Program-made: the position numbers and the translations under genes
Notes under the pieces: generated by a model
Told to the model about the DNA's origin: nothing
The model's input: only the letters and a program-made list of their open reading frames with translations
The model's database searches: none
Assembly: GCA_902522865.1 (NCBI GenBank)
Contig: CABYXC010000001.1
Span: 185,693-229,953, forward strand
DNA length: 44,261 bases
Reading direction: 5' to 3'
Origin: an uncultured Alphaproteobacteria bacterium
GTDB lineage: Bacteria; Pseudomonadota; Alphaproteobacteria; HIMB59; GCA-002718135
Shown here: piece by piece, positions 19,796 to 27,664 of the stretch
Layout of the letters: each line of letters opens with the position of its first letter
Numbering within the stretch: position 1 is the stretch's first letter

Positions 19796-22537
19796 ATGAA
19801 TAAAAAGAGTAGATTAGTATTAGTTGATGGCTCCGCTTATATATTTAGAGCTTATTATGGACTACCGCCTATGAATCGTGCAGATGGAACTCCAATTAAC
19901 GCTGTTTTTGGATTTACAAATATGCTTGTAAAACTGATAGAAGATTATAGCGACGATAAAATGATAGTTATTTTTGATGCTGCAAGAGAAAATTTTAGAA
20001 ATGAAATATATCCAGAATATAAGGCAAATAGAGGAGAGGCTCCTGATGACTTGATACCACAATTTCCTTTAATTAGAGAGTGTGTAAAGAGTTTTAATAT
20101 ACCGCAATTAGAAATAGAGGGATTTGAGGCCGATGATTTAATCGCTACTTATGTAAGATTAGCTGAAAAAGATAAAATTGCAACTATCATTGTTTCATCA
20201 GATAAAGATTTAATGCAGCTTGTTAGTGATAATGTGACAATGCTTGATCCAATGAAAAATAAAAAAATAGAAATTAAAGATGTAGAAGAAAAATTTGGAG
20301 TCCATCCAGATAAAGTTATTTTTATTCAAGCTCTAACAGGAGACAAAGTAGATAACATTCCAGGTGCTCCCGGTATAGGCCCTAAAACAGCGTCTCAATT
20401 AATAAATGAATTTAACGACATCGATGGTTTAATTAAAAATCTTGATAAAATTAAGCAAGAAAAAAGAAGAAACATTTTAAAAGAATCAGAAAATGATATT
20501 AGATTAAGTTTAAAACTTGTAACACTTAAAAATGATGTAAACATACCTGAAGGTATTAACAAAATAAAAACTTATAATGAATTAAAAAATGAAAATAATA
20601 ATATCTTTGAGTTTCTTAAAGAGCAAGGCTTTAGATCAATATCTGAAAGATTAAAATCCAATTCATTCATATCTAATTATAATGATAACATTATTCAAAA
20701 AAATGAAATAGAGCCAAAGTATCAATTAATTAATTCAAAGAAAAATTTTGAAAAGATTTTAAGTGAAATTGAAAAAAAAGGTATATGTGCCATTGATACT
20801 GAAACTAACTCACTCAATATAGAAAAGGCTAAATTAGTTGGTATATCAATATGTTATAGTGAAAATATTTCTTACTATATTCCTATAAACCATACTACTT
20901 CGGATGGGTCAAAAAAAATTGATAATCAGTTAGAGGAAAATTATGTAATTAATCATATTAATAAAATTTGTACAAATGGATCAATCTTAAAAATTGGTCA
21001 AAACATAAAATATGATATTAGAATTCTAAATAAGTATGGAATAACGTTTAATTCAATTGCAGATACAATGTTAATTTCCTACTCAATTGATAACGGGATT
21101 TATAAGCACAATTTAGATGATCTTTCATTTAATCATTTAAATCATACAACAATCAAATATAAAGAAGTTGTTGGTACTGGAAAAAATGAAATTTCTTTTG
21201 ATAAAGTAACTATTGATAACGCAATTAATTATGCCGCTGAAGACTCTCTATTAACATTCAGGCTTTTTCAAAATCTTTATCCTCGTTTAATAAAAGAAAA
21301 GGCAAATTTTGTTTATCAAAACATCGACTTGCCTCTTGTAGAGGTATTATCTTCAATTGAAGCTAATGGCATAGAAGTAAATAAAAATTTTTTAACAAGC
21401 CTAAGTAATGAATTTGAAGATGAAAGTAAAAAACTTGAAAAGAACATTTATAAACTTTCAAAAGAAAAGTTCAATATTGGCTCACCTAAACAATTAGGAG
21501 AGATATTATTTGTTAATCTTAAAATACCTGGTGGTAAAAAAACAAAATCAGGAACATATTCAACTGATTCTTCAACTTTAAATAATTTAGCTTTAGATGG
21601 ATTTGAAATTGCACAACTTGTTCTTGATTGGAGGGAATTAACAAAACTTAAATCAACCTATACAGATGCTTTATTTAGATTAACAGACAGTAAAAGTAGA
21701 GTTCATACCTCATTTGGTTTAGCTAATACTTTAACAGGTCGATTAAGTTCTACAGATCCAAATCTTCAAAATATCCCAATTCGAACTGAAAATGGAAAAA
21801 AAATAAGAACAGCTTTTGTAAGTGGAAAAGGAAAAAAATTAGTCAGTTTTGATTATTCTCAAATAGAGCTTAGATTAGCTGCAGAAATTTCTAGTGATAA
21901 AAATTTTATTAAAGCTTTTAAAAACAATGAAGATATTCATGCATCAACTGCTAAGGAAATATTTAATCTAAGTGATAGTCAAATAAACAACGATTATAGA
22001 AGAAAAGCAAAAGCAATTAATTTTGGTATTCTATATGGAATTAGTCCATACGGTTTAGCTAAACAACTTGATATTTCCAATACAGAAGCAAAAGATTACA
22101 TAAATGAGTATTTTATTAAATATCCAAAAATTAAAAAATATATGGAGCGTCAAATTGATTTTGCGAAAACAAATCAATACGTTGAAACAATTTTTAAAAG
22201 AAAAATTAATATTAAGGGAATTACCGATAAGAATTTCGCTATTAGAGGTTTTGCAGAAAGACAAGCTATTAATGCACCAATCCAAGGTAGTGCAGCAGAC
22301 ATTATTAAGTTAGCAATGATTGAAATTCATAAGGAAATAAAACTTAAAAAAATTGAGGCTGAGATGCTTTTACAAGTACATGATGAACTAATTTTTGAAG
22401 TCGAAAGTAAAAAATATGACAATTTAGTAAGTAATGTAAAAACTATTATGGAGTCTGTACATTTACAATATAAAGATTTTACAGTCCCACTTACTGTTGA
22501 TTTTGGTGCTGGCGATCATTGGGGACAGGCACATTAG
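19796..22537 (+). CDS. polA: DNA polymerase I
   Basis: Okazaki-fragment maturation and repair polymerase, 913 residues with all three domains. The 5' nuclease (1-290) shows LVDGSAYIFRAYY, IVIFDAARENFR, GFEADDLIAT, VSSDKDLMQLV and GPKTASQL. The 3'-5' exonuclease (about 305-500) keeps its metal ligands: Asp334 and Glu336 in AIDTETNSL, NIKYDIRI, and YAAEDSLLTF, so proofreading looks intact, unlike in many bacterial Pol I proteins. The polymerase domain carries TGRLSSTDPNLQNIP, SFDYSQIELRLAA, the O-helix RRKAKAINFGILYG and QVHDELIFEV. It is divergent from the ABC ATPase and is followed after 10 bp by the ArfA-like gene. Confidence 0.97.
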   Translation: MNKKSRLVLVDGSAYIFRAYYGLPPMNRADGTPINAVFGFTNMLVKLIEDYSDDKMIVIFDAARENFRNEIYPEYKANRGEAPDDLIPQFPLIRECVKSFNIPQLEIEGFEADDLIATYVRLAEKDKIATIIVSSDKDLMQLVSDNVTMLDPMKNKKIEIKDVEEKFGVHPDKVIFIQALTGDKVDNIPGAPGIGPKTASQLINEFNDIDGLIKNLDKIKQEKRRNILKESENDIRLSLKLVTLKNDVNIPEGINKIKTYNELKNENNNIFEFLKEQGFRSISERLKSNSFISNYNDNIIQKNEIEPKYQLINSKKNFEKILSEIEKKGICAIDTETNSLNIEKAKLVGISICYSENISYYIPINHTTSDGSKKIDNQLEENYVINHINKICTNGSILKIGQNIKYDIRILNKYGITFNSIADTMLISYSIDNGIYKHNLDDLSFNHLNHTTIKYKEVVGTGKNEISFDKVTIDNAINYAAEDSLLTFRLFQNLYPRLIKEKANFVYQNIDLPLVEVLSSIEANGIEVNKNFLTSLSNEFEDESKKLEKNIYKLSKEKFNIGSPKQLGEILFVNLKIPGGKKTKSGTYSTDSSTLNNLALDGFEIAQLVLDWRELTKLKSTYTDALFRLTDSKSRVHTSFGLANTLTGRLSSTDPNLQNIPIRTENGKKIRTAFVSGKGKKLVSFDYSQIELRLAAEISSDKNFIKAFKNNEDIHASTAKEIFNLSDSQINNDYRRKAKAINFGILYGISPYGLAKQLDISNTEAKDYINEYFIKYPKIKKYMERQIDFAKTNQYVETIFKRKINIKGITDKNFAIRGFAERQAINAPIQGSAADIIKLAMIEIHKEIKLKKIEAEMLLQVHDELIFEVESKKYDNLVSNVKTIMESVHLQYKDFTVPLTVDFGAGDHWGQAH

Positions 22538-22547
22538 AATATATTTT

Positions 22548-22751
22548 ATGGAAATTAAAAAAAAAATTAAGAAAAGAAACCCCTTTGCTCAAGATTTAAA
22601 ACTACCTAAATATAAGCAAAGGATTGTTAGAAATAAAAAAACTTACACAAGAAAAGGAAAAAAAAAAGGTTATTTAGAATTCTTCATCAAAGGTATTCAT
22701 TTCAAACCATTTTTCAAGCTCATGATACCCTCCAATTTTTTCTCCATTTAA
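22548..22751 (+). CDS. Small basic ArfA-like protein (possible alternative ribosome-rescue factor)
   Basis: A 67-codon frame starting ATG 10 bp after polA. The first 40 residues are strongly basic and match the ArfA pattern as I know it (LxxPxFRxRVxxxKKGKGSYxRKGK): here LKLPKYKQRIVRNKKTYTRKGK. ArfA recruits RF2 to ribosomes stalled on non-stop mRNA, its basic tail occupying the empty mRNA channel. The tail after about residue 41 is antisense to grxC and looks meaningless. At 22658-22667 there is a run of ten A; one A fewer gives GKKKVI and a stop at about 22678, next to the convergent grxC stop. The real product may therefore be a 42-residue protein made by slippage, or the run length may be misread. 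Only motif likeness supports function. Confidence 0.6.
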   Translation: MEIKKKIKKRNPFAQDLKLPKYKQRIVRNKKTYTRKGKKKGYLEFFIKGIHFKPFFKLMIPSNFFSI

Positions 22752-22913
22752 AATTATTTGAGGAAAAGTTTTAGCGTTTGGAAACTTTTCAAAAAAATCT
22801 TCTCTCGTATAATCTGTATCAAGCATATAAATTTTTGGATTATATTTAGCTAACCGCAGTTTAGCTCTATCACAGTACCCACAATTAGTTTTAGAGTATA
22901 TCTCTGCTTCCAT
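22674..22913 (-). CDS. grxC: Glutaredoxin linked to ribonucleotide reductase
   Basis: Small dithiol glutaredoxin, 79 residues from the ATG at 22913 (a TTG directly upstream would add one Met). The active site is Cys11-Gly-Tyr-Cys14 in KTNCGYCDRAK, followed by the glutathione-binding TFPQI and GGYHELEKW segments. The ATG overlaps the nrdB stop by one base (TGATG), so translation is coupled to ribonucleotide reductase; it is the likely electron donor to the C-terminal CxxC of NrdA. The 3' end is overlapped by the reading frame of the convergent ArfA-like gene. Confidence 0.92.
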   Translation of the reverse strand: MEAEIYSKTNCGYCDRAKLRLAKYNPKIYMLDTDYTREDFFEKFPNAKTFPQIILNGEKIGGYHELEKWFEMNTFDEEF

Positions 22914-23902
22914 CAAAATGCTTCATCAAAACTTAAAGCTCTATCTGTAGGTCTTTGATACTCAGATACTCTTTTTTCAAAAAAGTTTGTAACGTTTTGA
23001 ACATCTAAAGCTCTCATAAAATCAAAAGGATTCTCTGTTTTAAAAACTCTGTCAAATTCAAATAAATCAGCAATTCTGTCTGCAACAGCTTCGATATACT
23101 GACACATTAAATCAGCATTCATACCAATTAAATCTACTGGCAGTGCGTCTTTCACAAATTCTTTTTCAAAAGCAACTGCTTCTCTGACAATTTCTTCAAA
23201 CTGTGATTGAGGTACGTCTGAAGGAATTAAAGATAAATCACTAATATCTGCATCAGTTAATGTTTTATTATTAAACTTGTCTCTTAAAGTCCTGAACATT
23301 AAAGATGAGAAGCTAAAGTGCATTCCTTCATCTCTTGCAATCCAATCGTTGGATAATGCTAAACCAGGAAGCAGACCTCTTTTTCGGAAATAATATATTG
23401 CACAGAAAGAACCTGCAAAAAACAAACCTTCAACTAATCCGAATCCTATTAACCTCGTAAGAAGGTTTTGGCTGCCATTTAACCACTTTGATACCCATTG
23501 AGCTTTATGATTAATACAAGGTACATTTTGTATTGCATCAAAAAGCATATCTTTTTCTTTTGCATCTTTTACATAAGCTTCTATTTGAAGACCGTACATT
23601 TCTGCATGAATGGATTCATTCAACATTTGCATTGAGATAAAACATCTTGCTTCAGGTATTAGTATTTCTTTGTAAAATCTACTTGCTAAGTTTTCATTAA
23701 TCATTGCCTCAGAGTTTGCAAAATACGCGAGTACGTGTTTTATAAAATGCTTTTCACCCTCATTTAAAGTTTCAAGATCTCTCAAATCATCTTGTAATGA
23801 TACTTCCTCTGTTGTCCAAAAGGCTTGAATATGTTGTTTATATCTATCCCAAATTTCTTGGTTTTTTATTGGAAATATTGATTTTACGCCTTTTGATATC
23901 AT
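22913..23902 (-). CDS. nrdB: Class I ribonucleotide reductase, radical-generating beta subunit
   Basis: R2 subunit that holds the dimetal site and starts radical chemistry in NrdA. It is 329 residues, closest in pattern to the eukaryote-like R2 branch (EARCF, LPVDLIGMNADLM, NPFDFM, TNFFEKRVSEYQ). The radical tyrosine is present as Tyr103 in ESIHAEMY, with ligands Glu96 and His99, and later Glu158 (LVEGLFF), Glu192 and His195 (ARDEGMHF). The first ligand, normally Asp, appears to be Glu65 (ANSEAMINEN), a change otherwise linked to class Ic. A strong AAGGAGT ribosome-binding site precedes the ATG. It lies between nrdA (15-bp gap) and grxC. Confidence 0.95.
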   Translation of the reverse strand: MISKGVKSIFPIKNQEIWDRYKQHIQAFWTTEEVSLQDDLRDLETLNEGEKHFIKHVLAYFANSEAMINENLASRFYKEILIPEARCFISMQMLNESIHAEMYGLQIEAYVKDAKEKDMLFDAIQNVPCINHKAQWVSKWLNGSQNLLTRLIGFGLVEGLFFAGSFCAIYYFRKRGLLPGLALSNDWIARDEGMHFSFSSLMFRTLRDKFNNKTLTDADISDLSLIPSDVPQSQFEEIVREAVAFEKEFVKDALPVDLIGMNADLMCQYIEAVADRIADLFEFDRVFKTENPFDFMRALDVQNVTNFFEKRVSEYQRPTDRALSFDEAF

Positions 23903-23908
23903 TCTATT

Positions 23909-23915
23909 ACTCCTT
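23909..23915 (-). promoter_or_regulatory. Strong Shine-Dalgarno site of nrdB
   Basis: Minus-strand AAGGAGT lies six bases before the nrdB ATG, in the 15-bp gap after the nrdA stop. It is one of the best ribosome-binding sites in this window, where many genes have none. High NrdB synthesis relative to neighbours is a reasonable inference. Confidence 0.7.
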
Positions 23916-23917
23916 TT

Positions 23918-26671
23918 TTATGCACTGCAAGTTTCGCAATCTTCTGGTTCATTAGTTTGTTTAATAGCGGTATTTATATAAGCATCTTTAGCTGCTTTTT
24001 CTGATGAAACTGTAACTTTTACAGCATCAACAGCTGATCTACTTCTGAGATAATACATTCCTGTTTTAAGCCCTTTTTTCCATGCATACATATGCATTGA
24101 ATTAACTTTTCCAAATGTAGGTGTTGAAAGCCAAAGATTCATTGATTGGGTTTGATCAATAAATGGAGCTCTATCTGCTGACATATCAATAACGGTTTTT
24201 TGTGATACTTCCCAAACTGTTTTATAAACTTCTTTAAGTTCAGTTGGAATTTCATTTATGTTTTCAACAGATCCATTTTCTAAGATTATTTTATCTCTCA
24301 TTTCTTTATTCCACAATCCTCTTTGAGAAAGTTCATTCACTAAATATCTATTTACTAGCAGGAACTCACCTGAGAGTGTTTGTCTTTTATATATATTAGA
24401 GGTTTGTATTTGGAATGTTTCAGTATTACCTAATATAATACCTGTTGACGCAGTCGGCATGCAAGCTGTGGTTAGAGAGTTTCTTACACCGTGCTCTTTA
24501 ATTTTAGCTCTAAGTGAATCCCAATCCCACTTTGAAGAAGGATTAACATTCCATAGATCAAATTGAAACTTACCTTCTGAAATAGGTGAATTTTTAAATG
24601 TTTCGTAGGATCCTTTTTCTTTTGCCAACTCGCATGATGCTTCTAAGGCTCCAAAATAAATTGTCTCAAAAATTAATTTATTTATTTCTTTGGCCTCCTC
24701 AGATTCATAAGCTATTCCCAACTTAAAGTAGACATCTGCAAGCCCCTGTATCCCTAGACCAATAGGCCTATGTTTATTATTAGATCTCTCCGTTTTATCA
24801 GTTGGATAAAAATTAATATCAATTACTTCATCTAAGTTTTTTGTAGCTAATTTTGCAGTTTCATAAAGTGCATCATAGTCATATGTTAATTTTTTATCTA
24901 ATTTTTTTACAAATTTAGGTAGAGCTATAGAGGCCAAGTTACATACAGATGTCTCATTCTTATCAGAGTATTCAACTATTTCTGCACACAGGTTTGAAGA
25001 TTTAATTACACCAATATTTTTTTGGTTAGATTTATTATTGATAGAGTCTTTATAAAGCATATAGGGTTGTCCTGTTTCTATCTGAGCTTCTATAATTTTA
25101 GACATTAGATCTCTTGCTTTAATTTTTTCTAAATGCTTCAATTCGTTTTCATATTTAGTGTAAAGTTTTTCAAACTCATCACCATACACATCTGAAAGAC
25201 CTGGGCATTCATGTTCACTCATAAGTGTCCATTCTTCATCGTTTTCTACTCTCTTCATGAATAAATCTGGTATCCATAAAGCGTAGAATAAGTCTCTAGC
25301 TCTAAATTCTTCAGCACCTGTATTTTTTCTAAGTTCAAGAAACTTCTCAATGTCGGAGTGCCATGGCTCTAAGTAAACCGCAAAAGAACCTTTTCTTTTA
25401 CCTCCGCCTTGATCAACTGATTTAGCAGTCTCATTAAAGATTTTCAAAAATGGAATAAGGCCATTAGATTTGCCATTTGTAGATTTTATTCTACTTCCAC
25501 TACCTCTGATATTGTGAGCATGCATTCCAATACCACCAGCTGTTTTAGATATTAGAGCACAATCTTTTATAGTGTTAAAAATACCTTCTATGGAGTCATC
25601 CTCCATACCTATTAAAAAGCACGAAGATAATTGCTGCATTTTTAATCCACTATTAAACAATGTTGGAGTAGCATGTGTATACATACCTGTTGATAAACTT
25701 TTATAAGTTTCTTTTATTTTATCTAAATTAAACTCATTACCAGTAACTGTTAAAGTTACTCTCATCCAAAGGTCCTGAGGTCTTTCAATTGTTTTATTAT
25801 CGAACTTTAATAAATATGCTCTTATTAGCGTTGTGAGAGCAAAATAATCAAAAGTATAATCTTTGTCATAGTCAATTACAGACTCTATTAAATCTGCATT
25901 CTCCATCACTTTTTTATAATAATCCTCTCTTAACAATCCATCATCGTATAAATTTTTTGTTGCAATTATGAAGCCTGGGGTTTCTTTATGTAGTGAGTTT
26001 ACTTTTATTCTTGCTGCAAGATAGGAATAATCAGGATGTTCAACTGTTAAAGCGGCAGCAGTTTCAGCAAGATAAGTATCAATTTCAACGGAACTAATAT
26101 CACTATATAATCCAGGAACAGCTTTTTGAACAACGACAATTGAATCAATATTTAAACCAGTAGATAGGACAGAGACTCTGTTGGTTATTTTATCCAGTGA
26201 AATTGGCTCTTTACTTCCATCTCTTTTAGTTACCATCATTGAAGAAGCTTTTTCTCCAACTTGTTCTTTTAGTTTTTTAGTGTGATATCTTGAAGCCGCT
26301 CTTTGTTCTCTGTACAAAACATATGCTCTAGCAACTTTATGATGTTCATCTCTCATAAGTGCTAACTCAACTTGATCTTGTATATCTTCGATGTGTATCA
26401 TGTCACCGTCAGCAATCCTTCTTGTTAGAGCTGAGACAACTTTATGTGTTAAAGCTTCAACAGTTTTATGAATTCCATCTTGTTGTTCTTTTTCCTTACT
26501 TTTATCATTTCTAATTTTTGTTTGTGCTAAGAATGCTTTTTTTATAGCATTTGAAATTTTATCTGATTTGAAAGGTGTAATAGCTCCGTCTCGACGCACG
26601 ACACTTAATGTTAAAATATTTACACTTTTTTCTTCTGAGATTTTTGCTGATACCTGTAGATTGTCTGCCAT
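23918..26671 (-). CDS. nrdA: Class I ribonucleotide reductase, catalytic alpha subunit
   Basis: Reduces ribonucleoside diphosphates to deoxyribonucleotides. At 917 residues it is about 150 longer than E. coli NrdA because it has two N-terminal ATP-cones: one at about 22-128 (VVRRDGAITPFKSDKI, then IEDIQDQVELALM) and one at about 145-235 (VTKRDGSKEPISLDKI, then DYSYLAARI). The second corresponds to the single E. coli cone. Catalytic residues are visible: the Cys of QLSSCFL, the NLCAEI loop with thiyl-radical Cys and Glu, MPTASTG, and the C-terminal redox pair in CETCSA. It heads nrdA-nrdB-grxC. An NrdR box lies about 40-55 bp upstream of the ATG, so repression by NrdR is likely. Confidence 0.97.
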   Translation of the reverse strand: MADNLQVSAKISEEKSVNILTLSVVRRDGAITPFKSDKISNAIKKAFLAQTKIRNDKSKEKEQQDGIHKTVEALTHKVVSALTRRIADGDMIHIEDIQDQVELALMRDEHHKVARAYVLYREQRAASRYHTKKLKEQVGEKASSMMVTKRDGSKEPISLDKITNRVSVLSTGLNIDSIVVVQKAVPGLYSDISSVEIDTYLAETAAALTVEHPDYSYLAARIKVNSLHKETPGFIIATKNLYDDGLLREDYYKKVMENADLIESVIDYDKDYTFDYFALTTLIRAYLLKFDNKTIERPQDLWMRVTLTVTGNEFNLDKIKETYKSLSTGMYTHATPTLFNSGLKMQQLSSCFLIGMEDDSIEGIFNTIKDCALISKTAGGIGMHAHNIRGSGSRIKSTNGKSNGLIPFLKIFNETAKSVDQGGGKRKGSFAVYLEPWHSDIEKFLELRKNTGAEEFRARDLFYALWIPDLFMKRVENDEEWTLMSEHECPGLSDVYGDEFEKLYTKYENELKHLEKIKARDLMSKIIEAQIETGQPYMLYKDSINNKSNQKNIGVIKSSNLCAEIVEYSDKNETSVCNLASIALPKFVKKLDKKLTYDYDALYETAKLATKNLDEVIDINFYPTDKTERSNNKHRPIGLGIQGLADVYFKLGIAYESEEAKEINKLIFETIYFGALEASCELAKEKGSYETFKNSPISEGKFQFDLWNVNPSSKWDWDSLRAKIKEHGVRNSLTTACMPTASTGIILGNTETFQIQTSNIYKRQTLSGEFLLVNRYLVNELSQRGLWNKEMRDKIILENGSVENINEIPTELKEVYKTVWEVSQKTVIDMSADRAPFIDQTQSMNLWLSTPTFGKVNSMHMYAWKKGLKTGMYYLRSRSAVDAVKVTVSSEKAAKDAYINTAIKQTNEPEDCETCSA

Positions 26672-26709
26672 TTAAATACTATCCATTTTTAATAAATTAT
26701 TGTCGAAAA

Positions 26710-26725
26710 ACACAATATGTAGTGC
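26710..26725. promoter_or_regulatory. nrdR box: NrdR box upstream of nrdA
   Basis: ACACAATATGTAGTGC matches the palindromic NrdR consensus (acaCwAtATaTwGtgt) at 14 of 16 positions. A second, poorer copy may begin 31 bp away (26741, ATACAACATT...) or 42 bp away (half-site CAATAT at 26755-26760); NrdR boxes normally occur in pairs at whole helical turns. The box would overlap the -35 region of a promoter reading leftward into nrdA. The nrdR gene is not in the window. Confidence 0.75.
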
Positions 26726-26764
26726 CGCCGAAAAGGGACAATACAACATTTGCTCAATATCGCA

Positions 26765-26784
26765 ATAAGAACAAAATAAGAACA
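26765..26784. repeat. Tandem 9-bp direct repeat with 11-bp period
   Basis: ATAAGAACA occurs at 26765-26773 and again at 26776-26784 (TGTTCTTAT on the minus strand). One-helical-turn direct repeats are the usual binding pattern of OmpR/PhoB-family dimers, and the gene to the right, chvI, encodes one. Autoregulation or control of nrdA are both possible; the repeat could also be chance in AT-rich DNA. Confidence 0.45.
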
Positions 26785-26910
26785 TAAATATTTTTTTTAT
26801 CATGTCAATCCCTTACTTAATTCATATTTTTAGGAGACAAACAAGTTATTGAAATATTTACATTTACTTATCAACTTAAGTCACATTTTGTTAACTGAGT
26901 CATTTTTTCT

Positions 26911-26939
26911 TTGAACTTAAATCTGCCATAAATTATTAA
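26911..26939 (+). promoter_or_regulatory. Putative chvI promoter
   Basis: TTGAAC at 26911-26916, a 17-nt spacer and TATTAA at 26934-26939, with initiation expected near 26946, five bases before the chvI ATG. The match is moderate. The rest of the 279-bp nrdA-chvI gap (26672-26950), the largest in the window, holds the NrdR box and the direct repeat described separately; I see no RNA gene in it. Confidence 0.35.
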
Positions 26940-26950
26940 TAAAATATAGT

Positions 26951-27664
26951 ATGCCAAAGATAGCATTAGTTGACGACGAGCAGTCGATTCTCACATCAGT
27001 ATCTCTTTCTCTGCAAAGTGAAGGGTTTAAAGTAGATACATTTCTTAATGGAGTTGAAGCCCTAGAAGCTCTTGAAAGCAAATCTTATGATTTGGGATTG
27101 TTTGATATTAAGATGCCCAAAATGGATGGTAATGAACTTCTTTCAAAAGTACGTTCGAGCAAGATTGAAAATCTAAAAGATCTTCCGATTATCTTTTTAA
27201 CGTCAAAAGATCATGAACAAGATGAGATAATTGGATTAAGAATGGGAGCTTCAGATTATATAAAAAAACCTTTTTCACAAAAATTATTAAATGAGCGCAT
27301 AAGAACAGTGCTAAGAATTCATAACAATAGAAATGAAGAACAAAAAGATAATAATATTAAAAAACAAAATTTTATTAAGGGTGATTTGATACTAGATGAA
27401 GATAAACAATTATGTTTTTGGAAAGGTATAGAAATTGAACTTACAGTTGCAGAGTTTAATTTAATTAAATCTCTTGCTCAGTATCCTGGGGTAGTAAAAG
27501 ATAGAAATCAATTAATGGACGCAATGTATGGTGATTCAATATATGTTGATGACAGGACTATTGATAGCCATATAAAGAGATTAAGAAAAAAATTCAGATC
27601 TTATGATAATTCTTTTGATCAAATAAGAACAAGATATGGCTCTGGATATTCTTGGCGTGATTAA
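26951..27664 (+). CDS. chvI: OmpR-family response regulator ChvI
   Basis: Output protein of the ChvG-ChvI envelope-stress/acid-sensing system of alphaproteobacteria. In 237 residues, the receiver domain begins IALVDDEQSILTSVSLSLQ, with phospho-acceptor Asp52 in FDIKMPKMDGNELL, then LTSKDHE and the Lys of YIKKPFSQ; this run is near-diagnostic for ChvI. The C-terminal winged helix contains LTVAEFNLIKSLAQYPG and the recognition stretch DDRTIDSHIKRLRKKFR. It is divergent from nrdA and overlaps chvG by 29 bases, or 8 if chvG uses the internal GTG. Confidence 0.94.
   Translation: MPKIALVDDEQSILTSVSLSLQSEGFKVDTFLNGVEALEALESKSYDLGLFDIKMPKMDGNELLSKVRSSKIENLKDLPIIFLTSKDHEQDEIIGLRMGASDYIKKPFSQKLLNERIRTVLRIHNNRNEEQKDNNIKKQNFIKGDLILDEDKQLCFWKGIEIELTVAEFNLIKSLAQYPGVVKDRNQLMDAMYGDSIYVDDRTIDSHIKRLRKKFRSYDNSFDQIRTRYGSGYSWRD

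Noticed and set aside
22913..23902. NrdB lacking its radical tyrosine
   Set aside because: I first placed the tyrosine next to EARCF, where an Ile occurs; the correct motif is E-x2-H-x3-Y, and ESIHAEMY contains it.
26875..26883. DnaA-box-like TTATCAACT before chvI
   Set aside because: Only a single 7/9 match and no companion boxes; expected by chance.
26672..26950. tRNA or small RNA gene in the largest intergenic region
   Set aside because: No cloverleaf, T-loop motif or strong stem is visible; the sequence is explained by two divergent promoter regions.
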